Shown here piece by piece: positions 1 to 8,481 of a DNA stretch of 64,000 bases. Where the stretch lies: positions 744,001 through 808,000 of the forward strand of contig JAVRFV010002354.1 in NCBI GenBank assembly GCA_032716605.1, written 5' to 3'. Numbering within the stretch: the stretch's first letter is position 1; every line of letters begins with the position of its first letter. This stretch comes from Paralithodes platypus. Taxonomy: Eukaryota; Arthropoda; Malacostraca; Decapoda; Lithodidae. The notes under the pieces are model-generated. The model was not told where the DNA came from, did not search any database, and saw only the letters and a list, made by a program, of their open reading frames with translations. The position numbers were made by a program, and so were the translations under genes.

Positions 1-44
1 AGGTTTTATATTGTCTAGAAAAAATTTTATAAATTTTTTTTTTT

Positions 45-127
45 ACAAGATCATGCCATTGTATTCAAACAATATGAAATATTCATAGAATATATCATAT
101 TGTAAGAATACAATGACATGACCTTGT
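45..127. repeat. Near-perfect 83-bp palindrome
   Basis: Two 40-bp arms (45-84 and 88-127) are reverse complements with about five mismatches and a 3-base loop, in an otherwise AT-rich stretch. The arms begin ACAAG and end CTTGT. It could be a tiny foldback element or a cruciform-forming site. No gene is seen in bases 1-435. Confidence 0.8.
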
Positions 128-435
128 TTTCTTTTTTTCTTTTTTTATTGTTTTATTTTATTATCATAGTAGGTTTGACATGATTTATTGAAACATATTT
201 ATTTTTGTACAATTCATTTGAGGTAAGAAAATAATTATATACACATTACTTAGGCTAATAACAAACATATATATTGATATACTAAAAAAAATAAGGCATA
301 TTACATGTAAATCTTTGAAACTTATAAACTAAATAATGAAACATACAATTATATAATGTAAAAGCTATATCACAGGGACATCTTTGGAACTTATACATTA
401 TATAATATATATGTTACATTATGAGGTAGCGTGAT

Positions 436-552
436 CAATTAGGTCAGGTCAGGTAAGGTAGGGCGCGAGTCCAGGGCAGGGCAGGGCAGGAGGCGAGTCC
501 AGGGCAGGGCACGGGGCGAGTCCAGGGCAGGGCAGGGCAGGGCAGGGGCCGA
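436..552. repeat. GGCAG/GCGAGTCCA minisatellite
   Basis: Short direct repeats of AGGTC, then runs of GGGCA interspersed with the nonamer GCGAGTCCA, lie just beyond the 3' end of the piggyBac transposase frame. The repeat resembles the G-rich repeat inside the gene and may be a product of the same slippage. No function is evident. Confidence 0.7.
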
Positions 553-555
553 CAC

Positions 556-3454
556 TCAGTAGTTCTTGAAGGTGTGGTAGTCCCTGAAGCAGTCACCCAG
601 GCAGAGTGCAACTTTGCACTCGGCGCACATTGAGGTGACTCTTTTGGTCACATGGGGTTTCCTCACACTGGAGCTGCAGACGGTGCACTGCACCTGCCTG
701 TGACGAGTGCCAATCAGCTCGGTGTTGGTTGTGTAGTGTCTTTCGACACCCAGCTGGATGCGGTCAGGAACGTGATCCCCACGCCATGCCGTACGTCTGT
801 GAGTGGTGGTGCCATACTTCTCCAGGAGTTGGTAGGAGACGTTGTACACGAACTCCCGGAATTTCAGCTTCTGGTTTGGGGCCATATCCTTCTTCACCAA
901 CCACAAGTTGTAGGCGTTCAGCATCGTTATGTCAACTAGGTGGAGGAAGAGCTTGTGATACCACTTCACAGTCTTCCTCAGACACTCAACACCTGACAGC
1001 TGACAGTCAGACTTGTCCACCAGGCGCATGTTTTTGGTGTAGTCCACTACCATGTCGGGCTTGTAGATTGTCTTCCTGGTTCGGTAGTGGATTTTGCCAG
1101 AATCCACCTGGGCACCTGTGTGGACGGTGGAAAGCAGGTGGACGTCTCGCTTATCCTTCCACTTCAGGGCTATCAGTTTCCCACACTTCTCGAGCTGCTT
1201 GTATTTCTGCCCCTTTCGTCGCCTTCTTCGCACATGCCTCTCGCGGTGTTCCTGGGCCAGGTCGTCTTCTGAAGGTGTGTCACTGGAGGAGGCATCTGTG
1301 AGAGGAATGACATCACCTGTGAACTTTGGCATAAACTTTCTTGTCTTTCTGACAGTCCCACATGACCCCGTTTGGTTGTCATAAAGAAACTGGCAGAGAG
1401 CAGGAGAAGTATACCAGTTGTCAGTGTAGATGATGTGGCCTTTGCCCAGGTAAGGTGCCAACATTTTCCTGACGATGGCACCTGACATGCCCATGGGGTC
1501 ATTGGCAGCGGCTTTCGGTACGTCAATGTCAGTCAAGCACTATTCCAGTTTCACAGTCGCACAACACGAAGAGCTTGATTCCGAACCTATGCCTCTTCAA
1601 GGGGATATACTGCTTGAAAACAAGACGTCCTTTGAAGAGCACGAGCGACTCATCAATCACCAAATTGAGGAAGGGGTAAAAGTATTTCCTATACCTCTCC
1701 AACAACATGGTGAACACATCCCGAACTCTCCATATCCTGTCAATCCTGTTAGGATTTTCGTTGTCTGCAAAGTGCATAAATCTTAGCAGCAACAAAAATC
1801 TGTCACGAGTCATGAACTTATTGAAAGTTGGGGTGGCGATGAGAGGGTCGTGCTTCCAGTAGTGTTGCAACACATGCTTCTTGATCAGAGGCATGAGGAA
1901 CAACAAGGCAAAGAACGTCAGAAATTCTGCCACAGTCGTATCCACCCAGCCTCGTATTCTCGCTTTTGGAGAAAGGACGTCCAATCTGCCAAACACCCAC
2001 CTGTAGTAGGCGTTTGTTTGGGCAACGATGTACGTCATTACCTCCATGTCGAAAAAAGCGAGGAAGAAGTCGCTTTCGTTCGCTTGATCATCACAGGGCC
2101 AGTCGTCAGTTGTTCCTGACGTCCCAGGATTGAACTGGGGCACGTCAGGTACAAAATTGACCCCGTCAGACCAATCGAACGAAGGCATGCCAGGGATCGG
2201 AATGTCGTCTGCGTCTGCTTCTGCGTCTGAAATATCGCTTCCATGGTCGCGATACAGCACTTCATCATCATTACCCTCCTCTTCACTCGACAGACGATGC
2301 CCTTCCTCGTTTTCGTCACCGACGTCAGACTCACTCCCACTGTCCACTCCCAAATCCCCCCACCCTTGGTCCCGTGCTAGGGCTTCGTCGTCGAAACCCG
2401 GGCTGCCAATGTCCTGCGAATCACCATCAAACAGCAGGGCGGCATACTTAGATGGTGTAAGAGTTTTCCGGGTCACTTTGGCACGTGCGGGAGTCTTATG
2501 GACAGGGACAGCAGAGGTGGTGGCAGGGGCGGCGGCAGGGGCGGCGGCGGCAGGGGCGGCGGCGGCAGGGGCAGCAGTGGTGCGTGGCCTTGATGGCAAG
2601 ATGATGGTGGTGCCTGTCGCCCTTCTCTCTGTTCCTTGGGCAGGGGCGGCAGGGGCGGCAGCAGGGGCGGCAGGGGCGGCAGGGGCAGCAGGGCAGGCAG
2701 GGACACCAGGGCCAGCAGTCGATTTCCCTCTCCCTTTCCCCTTCCCCTTCCCTGTTCCTTGGGCAGGGGCGGCAGGGGCGGCAGGGGCGGCAGGGGCAGC
2801 AGGGGCGGCAGGGGCGGCAGGGGCAGCAGGGGCAGCAGGGGCGGCAGGGGCAGCAGGGCCGGCAGGGACACCAGGGCCAGCAGTCGCTTTCCCAGTCGCT
2901 TTCCCTCTCCCTTTCCCCTTCCCCTTCCCTGTTCCTTGGGCAGGGGCGGCAGGGGCGGCAGGGGCAGCAGGGGCGGCAGGGGCGGCAGGGGCAGCAGGGG
3001 CGGCAGGGGCAGCCGGGCCAGGGGCGGCTGGTGGTGTTGGTGGTGGTAGGGGCACTGTGGCTGGCGTACGGGTTCTTTTCCCTACGCCCGTGCCTTTCAT
3101 TTTTCCTGCCCCCGCAGGTAATGCAGCCCTAGGGCGGCCTCCTGCGTCGCTGGTACCGGTGGCAGGGGTGGCAGGGGTGGCAGTGGTGGCAGTGGTGGTG
3201 GTAGTAGTTGTTGCAGTGGCCTGGGTCGTGGTGGCAGTGTCCCGAAAGACCAATGACCTCTGTGCCATTGCCCTGCTTGCACGTGTTTTACGTGCTTTTG
3301 GTGCTGGTGATTCGTCCTCTGAGCTGTAGGGCGTGTCGTACTGGTAGCTAGGGTCTTTGGCAGCCACCCTCTGCCTTCCACGGCGGCTAACACCACCAGA
3401 AGGAGGGCTGGTTGTGTCATCAGGGAGCGAGCGTGAGGGACGTGTAGGCTCCAT
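556..3454 (-). pseudogene. piggyBac-type transposase, split by one frameshift
   Basis: DDE-type transposase of the piggyBac superfamily (DDE_Tnp_1_7), which cuts and pastes at TTAA. The 5' frame (3454-1529, 641 aa) has a disordered N-terminus with Ala-Pro runs and basic KGKGKGRGK blocks, an acidic stretch, then the catalytic fold up to D601 in VIDESLVLFKGR. The 3' frame (1536-556, 326 aa) continues with the second Asp (D39 in IYTDNWYTSP), the region of the third Asp (about residues 161-177, VDYTKNM then VDK) and a C-terminal Cys/His cluster (CTVC, CAEC, then a C-x3-C-x5-H pattern), the usual DNA-binding cysteine-rich domain. The two frames overlap by 8 bases and differ by one frame, so a single small indel near 1530 separates the first and second catalytic residues. 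No other lesion is visible. A programmed shift or a sequencing error is possible but less likely. Confidence 0.85.
2515..3045 (-). repeat. Ala-Pro coding minisatellite in the transposase N-terminus
   Basis: GGCAGGGGC-type repeats, phased in multiples of 3, encode Ala-Ala-Pro tracts. A larger unit recurs at least twice: an AQGTGKGKGKGRGK block, then GPGVPA, then an Ala-Pro tract. The opposite strand is open across this region only because the repeat is in phase. The basic blocks resemble low-complexity nucleic-acid-binding tails. Confidence 0.8.
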
Positions 3455-3678
3455 GACTAGTGCGTGGTTACTGGCGCGGTGGTGCTTGCACGAGTGCGGG
3501 GCGAGCGTTTGGCGGGGTGGTATCGAGAGTTGACATGTAGTACTATACCCACACCAATTTTCAGCCGCCTGGCTATAAACGCGCGGTTTTGGTACGTGTT
3601 CAAAGTCTCTGCTCTTAAGAGTCTACCCGCAGTGCGCCGGGGGAACTCTTAAGAGTCTCCCCGCAGCTCCCGGGTTAA

Positions 3679-3960
3679 GGAGTCTGTGCGGAGTTACATG
3701 GAGGGATAGACAGACTAATGAGGAAGTAAGAAGGAGGTGTGGTGTGGAGGTAGATGTGCTGGAAAGTGTGAAAAGGAATATCTTGAGATGGTTCGGCCAT
3801 ATGGAACGTATGGAAAGCGAGAGAATGACTAAGAGGGTGTACGAGAGCGAGGTGGAGGGACAGAGAGGGAGAGGTAGACCGAATGAGAGGTGGAAGGATG
3901 GAGTGAGGAAGTACATGAACGAAGGCAGTGCTGGTTGGGGGGAGGGTCATTGACTGACTG
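3679..3960 (+). pseudogene. LINE 3' coding tail fragment
   Basis: Translation gives a conserved LINE C-terminus: ILRWFGHMERM, then a basic GRGRPNERWKDGV segment. This arrangement follows the RT in several LINE lineages, RTE-like among others. Only this tail remains. The piggyBac element sits at a TTAA immediately upstream, so the rest of the LINE may lie on its other side, before the window. Confidence 0.6.
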
Positions 3961-4512
3961 GGGACAGAGGTGCATGGGGGCGGTTTGTTCGTGGCCACTG
4001 TGACGCATGTCCAGTGTGAGCATGCTGTACAGAACGCCTAGTCATGCCCCACTCTCGCTAGGATCGTCAGGGCAGGAACTTTGGCTGTAGTCTATGTAGA
4101 GTTTCCTAACTTAGTTCATGTGAGCCGTTGTACTATAAGTAATATGAATATGTATTTTGTTTTCATCTGAGTCAACGAGTTCTATTTTATATCATTAGTT
4201 ATAAGTATTGTGTGTAAAACTTATTTGTAATGATGGGAGAGGCAGCCACAGTTGGGGGTCAGTGGGTGCGCCATGCGGGAGGTGGGCCTAACTCACTAGC
4301 ACTCCCCCCCCTCCCCCCTCCCCTCAGTGCTAGGAAAGCCTTTGTCTATCCCAGAGGAGAGAGAGAAATTACGTAATGATTGTCAGTGGGCGGTCCTTAG
4401 TAGTTCACGTTGGGCTCACTAGAGGGCTGGGTATAAAAAGGGAAGTCTAGCCATTTTTTCTTCAGAACTCCTTAGGCAGAGCGACTTCTCATTTCCCTTG
4501 CTAACTATATAT
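3961..4512. other. Non-coding spacer with a C-rich run and a TATA-like box
   Basis: No coding potential is recognised. A C-rich run lies near 4300-4325 and TATAAAAAGG at 4432-4441, about 30 bases before TTCTTCAGAACT, which would suit a core promoter or an LTR remnant on the plus strand. Nothing recognisable is transcribed from it, because DIRS copy 1 starts at 4513. Confidence 0.4.
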
Positions 4513-4861
4513 TATAGGTTTGACTCCTGTAAGGAGATAAGAAAACCTAATATTTAGTAGTGGCCCCGTAATCATTGACGAACATGCCTATTACATAAGG
4601 CATCCTCTTCAAACACTAATCCGCCGTAGTTTGAATCTACCGCGCAGAGCATTTAAAAACTGAGGAGCCTTCATCATGAGCGCACGCGACCTCACTCATG
4701 GCTTCAGTCATTATGAATTGGGTTCTCACTACGAAAAAACTTCGTAAAAAATAAAAACAAAAAGAAAATAAGAATAACTATCCAATAAGCTTTCCATCAT
4801 ACCGTGGATGTACTTGTGTGGATTTCTGACCAGACGCTGATTCAGGCGTCATTCCTCCTTC
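4513..4861 (-). repeat. DIRS copy 1 inverted terminal repeat, 3' side
   Basis: Bases 4569-4861 are the reverse complement of 12901-13192 with two mismatches. An extra outer 50-60 bases (4513-4568) are absent from the other repeat but match the internal complementary region. It contains TACGAA/TTCGTA (about 4732-4747), a hairpin kept in all DIRS ends in this window, and an outer hairpin at 4516-4548. Confidence 0.88.
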
Positions 4862-4935
4862 ACTGACATATCAAGTAAACCAAAATCCTTAATACATCAA
4901 CGAATGGGAAGGGGACGGTCGGGAGGGCCCCAGTC

Positions 4936-5040
4936 GTCAATGATTACGGGGCCACTACTAAATATTAGGTTTTCTTATCTCCTTACAGGAGTCAAACCTA
5001 TAATTTATTAGTGGCCCCTCCATCATTGACGAACATGCCT
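4936..5040 (-). repeat. DIRS internal complementary region
   Basis: Bases 4937-5008 are the inverse of the element's 3' outer end (4513-4584), and the following bases to 5040 repeat its 5' outer end. The two termini are thus joined in one block, as in the DIRS model where this region templates repair of the ends and circularisation. A hairpin lies at its join (4967-4999). Confidence 0.85.
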
Positions 5041-5186
5041 GATATCTAAGACTGGAGGGGGACATTCGTAATCATATCATAACTCTAGAAAAGCAGATAA
5101 TAAAAACAACCACATAGTATTCTTACTTTTTGAAAAATGTATTTAATACGGCGTAGGCCGGAAATATACAAGAAAAAGGGGGTTCA

Positions 5187-5215
5187 GGCAGGTGCGTGCT
5201 TCAAAGAAGCCTGCC
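5187..5215 (-). promoter_or_regulatory. Conserved 3' UTR hairpin, DIRS copy 1
   Basis: In element sense, GGCAGG pairs with CCTGCC around a loop that itself holds CTTC/GAAG. Equivalent hairpins at 35603-35634 and 54607-54638 use AAGCAG/CTGCTT, so the stem changed while pairing was kept. Possible RNA processing, export or replication signal. Confidence 0.6.
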
Positions 5216-5606
5216 CGACAAAAATGGGTAACCCTGAAGATTCTGAACACAGATCTGTAGTTACAAAAGGCACCCCACTCAACGAGTGGTGACAAAAATA
5301 ATAAGTTATAAGTTTATATGTGCACATCATAAACCCCAAAATACATGTGGAGATCAATTGCTAATGAACTCCATTGAACTAATATTACATTGCTTTCGCA
5401 GCTAAAACTACTATAACAACACCGTTGTTTTGTACTAAACTTTGTACTAGCACAAATTCTCGTAGAGAAATTTTCATATCACAAATTTAACCTTAAATTG
5501 TATCACAGCTCTCATACTCCGGCGGGGTCTAGGGTGTCCTATGTCAACTGACTGCACCCCCCCCCCCCCCTTCCGTGAAAATAAACATAAGTGACTGCAG
5601 GGCCAC

Positions 5607-6587
5607 CTAGACCCTCTGCCTTAAAGCTATACATGGTAAGGAAGGTTTGTCTAGAGCAACTGACAAGTATCTAGAGAGAAACGTATGATTAGACGCCCAC
5701 AACTGTGTGGACGCAATATCTTCAACTGAAAAGTTTTTCAGGAAACGTAAAGAGGCCGCCCACTTGCGTAAATCGTGGGCCCTACCCACAACGCCGGGAT
5801 TACTCTCTTTAATGACTTCTACCAGAAGAGAGGCTAATCGCCGTTTAAGTAAGCGTTTACCCGTACTCGCTACCCATAAAGCACCTTGGGGGTTATGAGG
5901 AGCTATTCTCAAATATTTGGTTAGAGCTTGCACTGGACATAAATTATGATGCACCTTTCCCCTTTTTAACGCCGGCACCGTGAACTCAGAAAACACGTGT
6001 GCACTATGCTCATTCTTGGCTACAAACGCCGGGGAGGGTGCAATGGAAATTGAATCATTAAGTCTACCAAACCTAAGACAATTAGGTGTGTTGCTCATCG
6101 CCGCCAGCTCAGACACTCTGTTTCCGGTGGCCAAAGCCAAAAGGAAAACTGCCTTCTTTAAGATTAAAGCAAAGTCTGCAGTATTTTGATACAGACGAGA
6201 ATGAAGTAAAGACAAAGCTTTGTCCAGAGACCAAGTAGGCATGAGCTGACGGGGAGGTGGGCGGAGTTTAAAACACGCTCTCATAAATCCTGTTTCCTCC
6301 GCCACCGGTATGGATAGACCTGTAAGGTCGAAAAAGGGCACTCTAATCGCAGTTAAATGATTCTTCAAAGTAACCACAGATAAACGTTTCTGCTCAAACA
6401 GATAGTTCAAGTAATTAAAAACCAATGCCACTGAGGGTACAGTTTGTTCCGTTCTAACAATCCAAGAAGTAAAAGCTTTCCAATGAGATTGATATTGTCG
6501 CTTAGTAGACTGAGTATATTGATTGAGCAATTTATTGGTCACATCCCTACCGTATGGTGCTAGCCACTTGGCCTCCTGAATGTCCAT
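5607..6587 (-). CDS. DIRS tyrosine recombinase
   Basis: Site-specific recombinase that would insert the circular DNA copy. In the 326-aa product the catalytic set is visible: R157 in TGNRVSEL, H271 and R274 in RAHDLRKWA, H301 in ASNHTFLSRY and the nucleophile candidate Y307. The N-terminal part (about 15-95) is a SAM-like core-binding domain. The start chosen is the ATG at 6587-6585: it gives the first recombinase-like residues (MDIQEAKWL), overlaps the RT frame by 28 bases, and DIRS copy 2 has its equivalent at about 31399 (MDVYNAKW). The longer open frame up to 8414 is an out-of-frame reading of the RT gene and is not counted. The frame looks intact. Confidence 0.88.
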   Translation of the reverse strand: MDIQEAKWLAPYGRDVTNKLLNQYTQSTKRQYQSHWKAFTSWIVRTEQTVPSVALVFNYLNYLFEQKRLSVVTLKNHLTAIRVPFFDLTGLSIPVAEETGFMRACFKLRPPPRQLMPTWSLDKALSLLHSRLYQNTADFALILKKAVFLLALATGNRVSELAAMSNTPNCLRFGRLNDSISIAPSPAFVAKNEHSAHVFSEFTVPALKRGKVHHNLCPVQALTKYLRIAPHNPQGALWVASTGKRLLKRRLASLLVEVIKESNPGVVGRAHDLRKWAASLRFLKNFSVEDIASTQLWASNHTFLSRYLSVALDKPSLPCIALRQRV

Positions 6588-8263
6588 AATGCAAAAGTCA
6601 GCGAGGTCTCTAGGTTGCCAATCGTGTCTAAGTGGAAGTACCCGACCGGGAGCGATACCGGGTCCGGGCACCACATTATTAATTGCTGGTACCACACCTG
6701 CGCCGGCCACAGGGGCGCGATTAGCGAGACTAAGCCTCGATAAACTCGTAGTTTGTTCACTACGTGGCACATTAGTGACGCATCTGGCGGCGGAAACAGA
6801 TAGATGGAGCTCCATCTGTTCCAGTCTGTCACCAGGGCGTCTGGCCCCCCTGCCGGCGTTATCGCCCGGCGGGTGAGGTATAGAGGGAGCTTGTGAGTCT
6901 CCTCGGACGCAAAAAGATCCACTTGTGGATGGGAGAGCTCCGCAATCATTAGGTCGAAAATGGGTTGCTTGAGCTCCCATTCTACTGTCGTGCTCTGTCT
7001 CCGGGACAGAGCGTCTGCCCAGACGTTCGCTACGCCTGGGAGATAAGATGCGTGAAGATAAATATCTAGACCGGTGGCTAGAACAAAAATCTCTTCCGAC
7101 ACGAGTAGCAACTTCCTTGACCTCGTTGACCCTTGTTTCTGAATACAGTGAACTGCATTCAGATTGTCCATTCTGAAGGCCACCGACTTGCCCCGTAACG
7201 CCGGGCCGTGAGCCTGAAGGAAATACAAGGGGACTAGTAACTCTTTGACATTTATGTGAGAGATTTCTAAGTGGGACCAAAGTCCCTGACCCTGGTGCCC
7301 CTGATTTGACTGAAATCCCCACCCTATGGTGCCTGACGCATCCGTGTCTACCCATACCGTTGGAGGAGGAGAGGTCCATGACATGATTGAGTGCAATGTT
7401 TCCCTCTTCGCCCAGACCGCTAGTAAGGTGTGGATTAATTTTGGTATGGGCCATAATTTTCCCGCCGGTAAGAGTGGGAAATATTTGTTGCCTTCCAATA
7501 TTAATCGTTTTACTTTCAACCGGCCCAACTTGACAGTTAGCTGAATCCAGTTGAGAGAGCCGACCAGAGACTCCCAGACTCTTCGTGTCGTAGTCAGACT
7601 GTGAAGAAACCTGAACAGTTTCCTGCGAAACCTGTTGCGATTGTCCACACTCTGACTCAGAGTGAGAGCGGCGGTGTCCCAGACCAGCCCTATCCACTGA
7701 ATTACTCTTGAGGGAACAAGGTTTGACTTTACCAGATTTACCTTGAAGCCTAGAGTTTTGACATGATTTAAAATGATATTGACATGTTTTATGCATAATT
7801 GTTGTGTCTCTGCCACCACCAGCCAGTCGTCTAGATACCACAACACTCTGATTCCCTGTTTTAACAACGGCATCAGGGCTTGCCGGACTAGTTTCGTGAA
7901 TAATCGAGGTGCTAGGTTCAAACCGAACGGCATCCTCTGAAAAACAAAATTTTGGTGCCTGATCCTCAAGGCCAGAAACCTTTGAAATCTTTTGTTGACC
8001 GACACGTGCCAATAGGCGTCTGTCAGGTCTAGGGAACACATCCAGCCTCCCGGCGGAAGTGTTAGCCTGATTTGATGAACTGTTAACATTCTGAAAGACT
8101 CGTTGTAAATGTGAAGATTCAGATAAGACAGGTCTACGACCGGCCTCATCTGAACACTGTCCCGTTTGGGAACCAAAAACAGTTTTGACGTGAATACAGG
8201 GTAATCTGGAGGGACCGGGATGATGACATTCTTGGCAATCATCTCCTGGACCAGCGACTCCAC
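6560..8263 (-). CDS. DIRS reverse transcriptase / RNase H
   Basis: Copies element RNA into DNA and removes the RNA strand. In the 567-aa reading: FLVPKRDSVQMRPVVDLS (about 30-46), motif A SLDLTDAYW with D79 and D82, motif B MPFGLNLAP (about 111-119), catalytic YLDD at 143-146, then RNase H with D306/D308 (WVDTDASG), E341 (NVKELL), D366 (RMDN) and D417 (WADALSRR). Similarity to copy 2 continues upstream of 8263 in the same frame but meets an in-frame TGA at 8311-8309. Copy 2 has an in-frame TAG nearby (20751-20753). Base 8263 is a GTG, so the true start is unsettled: internal start, readthrough, or two independent nonsense changes. The downstream recombinase frame overlaps its end. Confidence 0.85.
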   Translation of the reverse strand: MESLVQEMIAKNVIIPVPPDYPVFTSKLFLVPKRDSVQMRPVVDLSYLNLHIYNESFRMLTVHQIRLTLPPGGWMCSLDLTDAYWHVSVNKRFQRFLALRIRHQNFVFQRMPFGLNLAPRLFTKLVRQALMPLLKQGIRVLWYLDDWLVVAETQQLCIKHVNIILNHVKTLGFKVNLVKSNLVPSRVIQWIGLVWDTAALTLSQSVDNRNRFRRKLFRFLHSLTTTRRVWESLVGSLNWIQLTVKLGRLKVKRLILEGNKYFPLLPAGKLWPIPKLIHTLLAVWAKRETLHSIMSWTSPPPTVWVDTDASGTIGWGFQSNQGHQGQGLWSHLEISHINVKELLVPLYFLQAHGPALRGKSVAFRMDNLNAVHCIQKQGSTRSRKLLLVSEEIFVLATGLDIYLHASYLPGVANVWADALSRRQSTTVEWELKQPIFDLMIAELSHPQVDLFASEETHKLPLYLTRRAITPAGGPDALVTDWNRWSSIYLFPPPDASLMCHVVNKLRVYRGLVSLIAPLWPAQVWYQQLIMWCPDPVSLPVGYFHLDTIGNLETSLTFALWTFRRPSG

Positions 8264-8481
8264 CTCTAATGAAACACAATTTGCCGTTGTCGGCTGACGT
8301 AAGCGAGGTCACCGGAGCCACTGCCAAGTGATGCCTTTGCGTGCCACCATCCGTGCCCAGGTTTTTAACGGCCATGCTTGGTGACACGTTCGGAACGACC
8401 CAGTTAGCAGACAAGGGTTCGCCGGCTGTACTTCCCTCGGTTCCTCCGGCTCTAAGACAGGCACTGGGAGTGAGAAAGACT

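Larger units (their letters stand above)
1..3674 (-). mobile_element. piggyBac element, one end inside the window
   Basis: The transposase-start side ends at 3674 with ...CAGCTCCCGGG followed by the target TTAA (3675-3678). Two subterminal palindromes containing CTCTTAAGAG lie at 3612-3621 and 3645-3656, separated by CCGCAGTGCGCCGGGGG. The same terminal block ends MITE-A, -B and -C. The other end would carry CCTCTGAAGTGCGCA or similar; I do not find it in 1-555, so it lies before base 1 or is lost. Confidence 0.75.

Noticed and set aside
436..470. Telomere-like AGGTCAGGTC run
   Set aside because: It does not follow the arthropod TTAGG unit and grades into the GGGCA minisatellite.
2130..3329. 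Open frame of about 400 residues opposite the piggyBac transposase
   Set aside because: It is open only because the GC-rich in-phase repeat lacks stops on both strands. Its product is low-complexity Ala/Gly and it has no homology.
4432..4470. Host gene core promoter
   Set aside because: TATA box and downstream initiator-like bases are plausible, but no transcript or gene follows before the DIRS edge; it may be an LTR remnant.
6588..8414. The long frame that runs upstream of the DIRS recombinase start to give a 935-residue protein
   Set aside because: It is the RT gene read in another frame on the same strand. The recombinase homology begins at 6587, and copy 2 supports that start.
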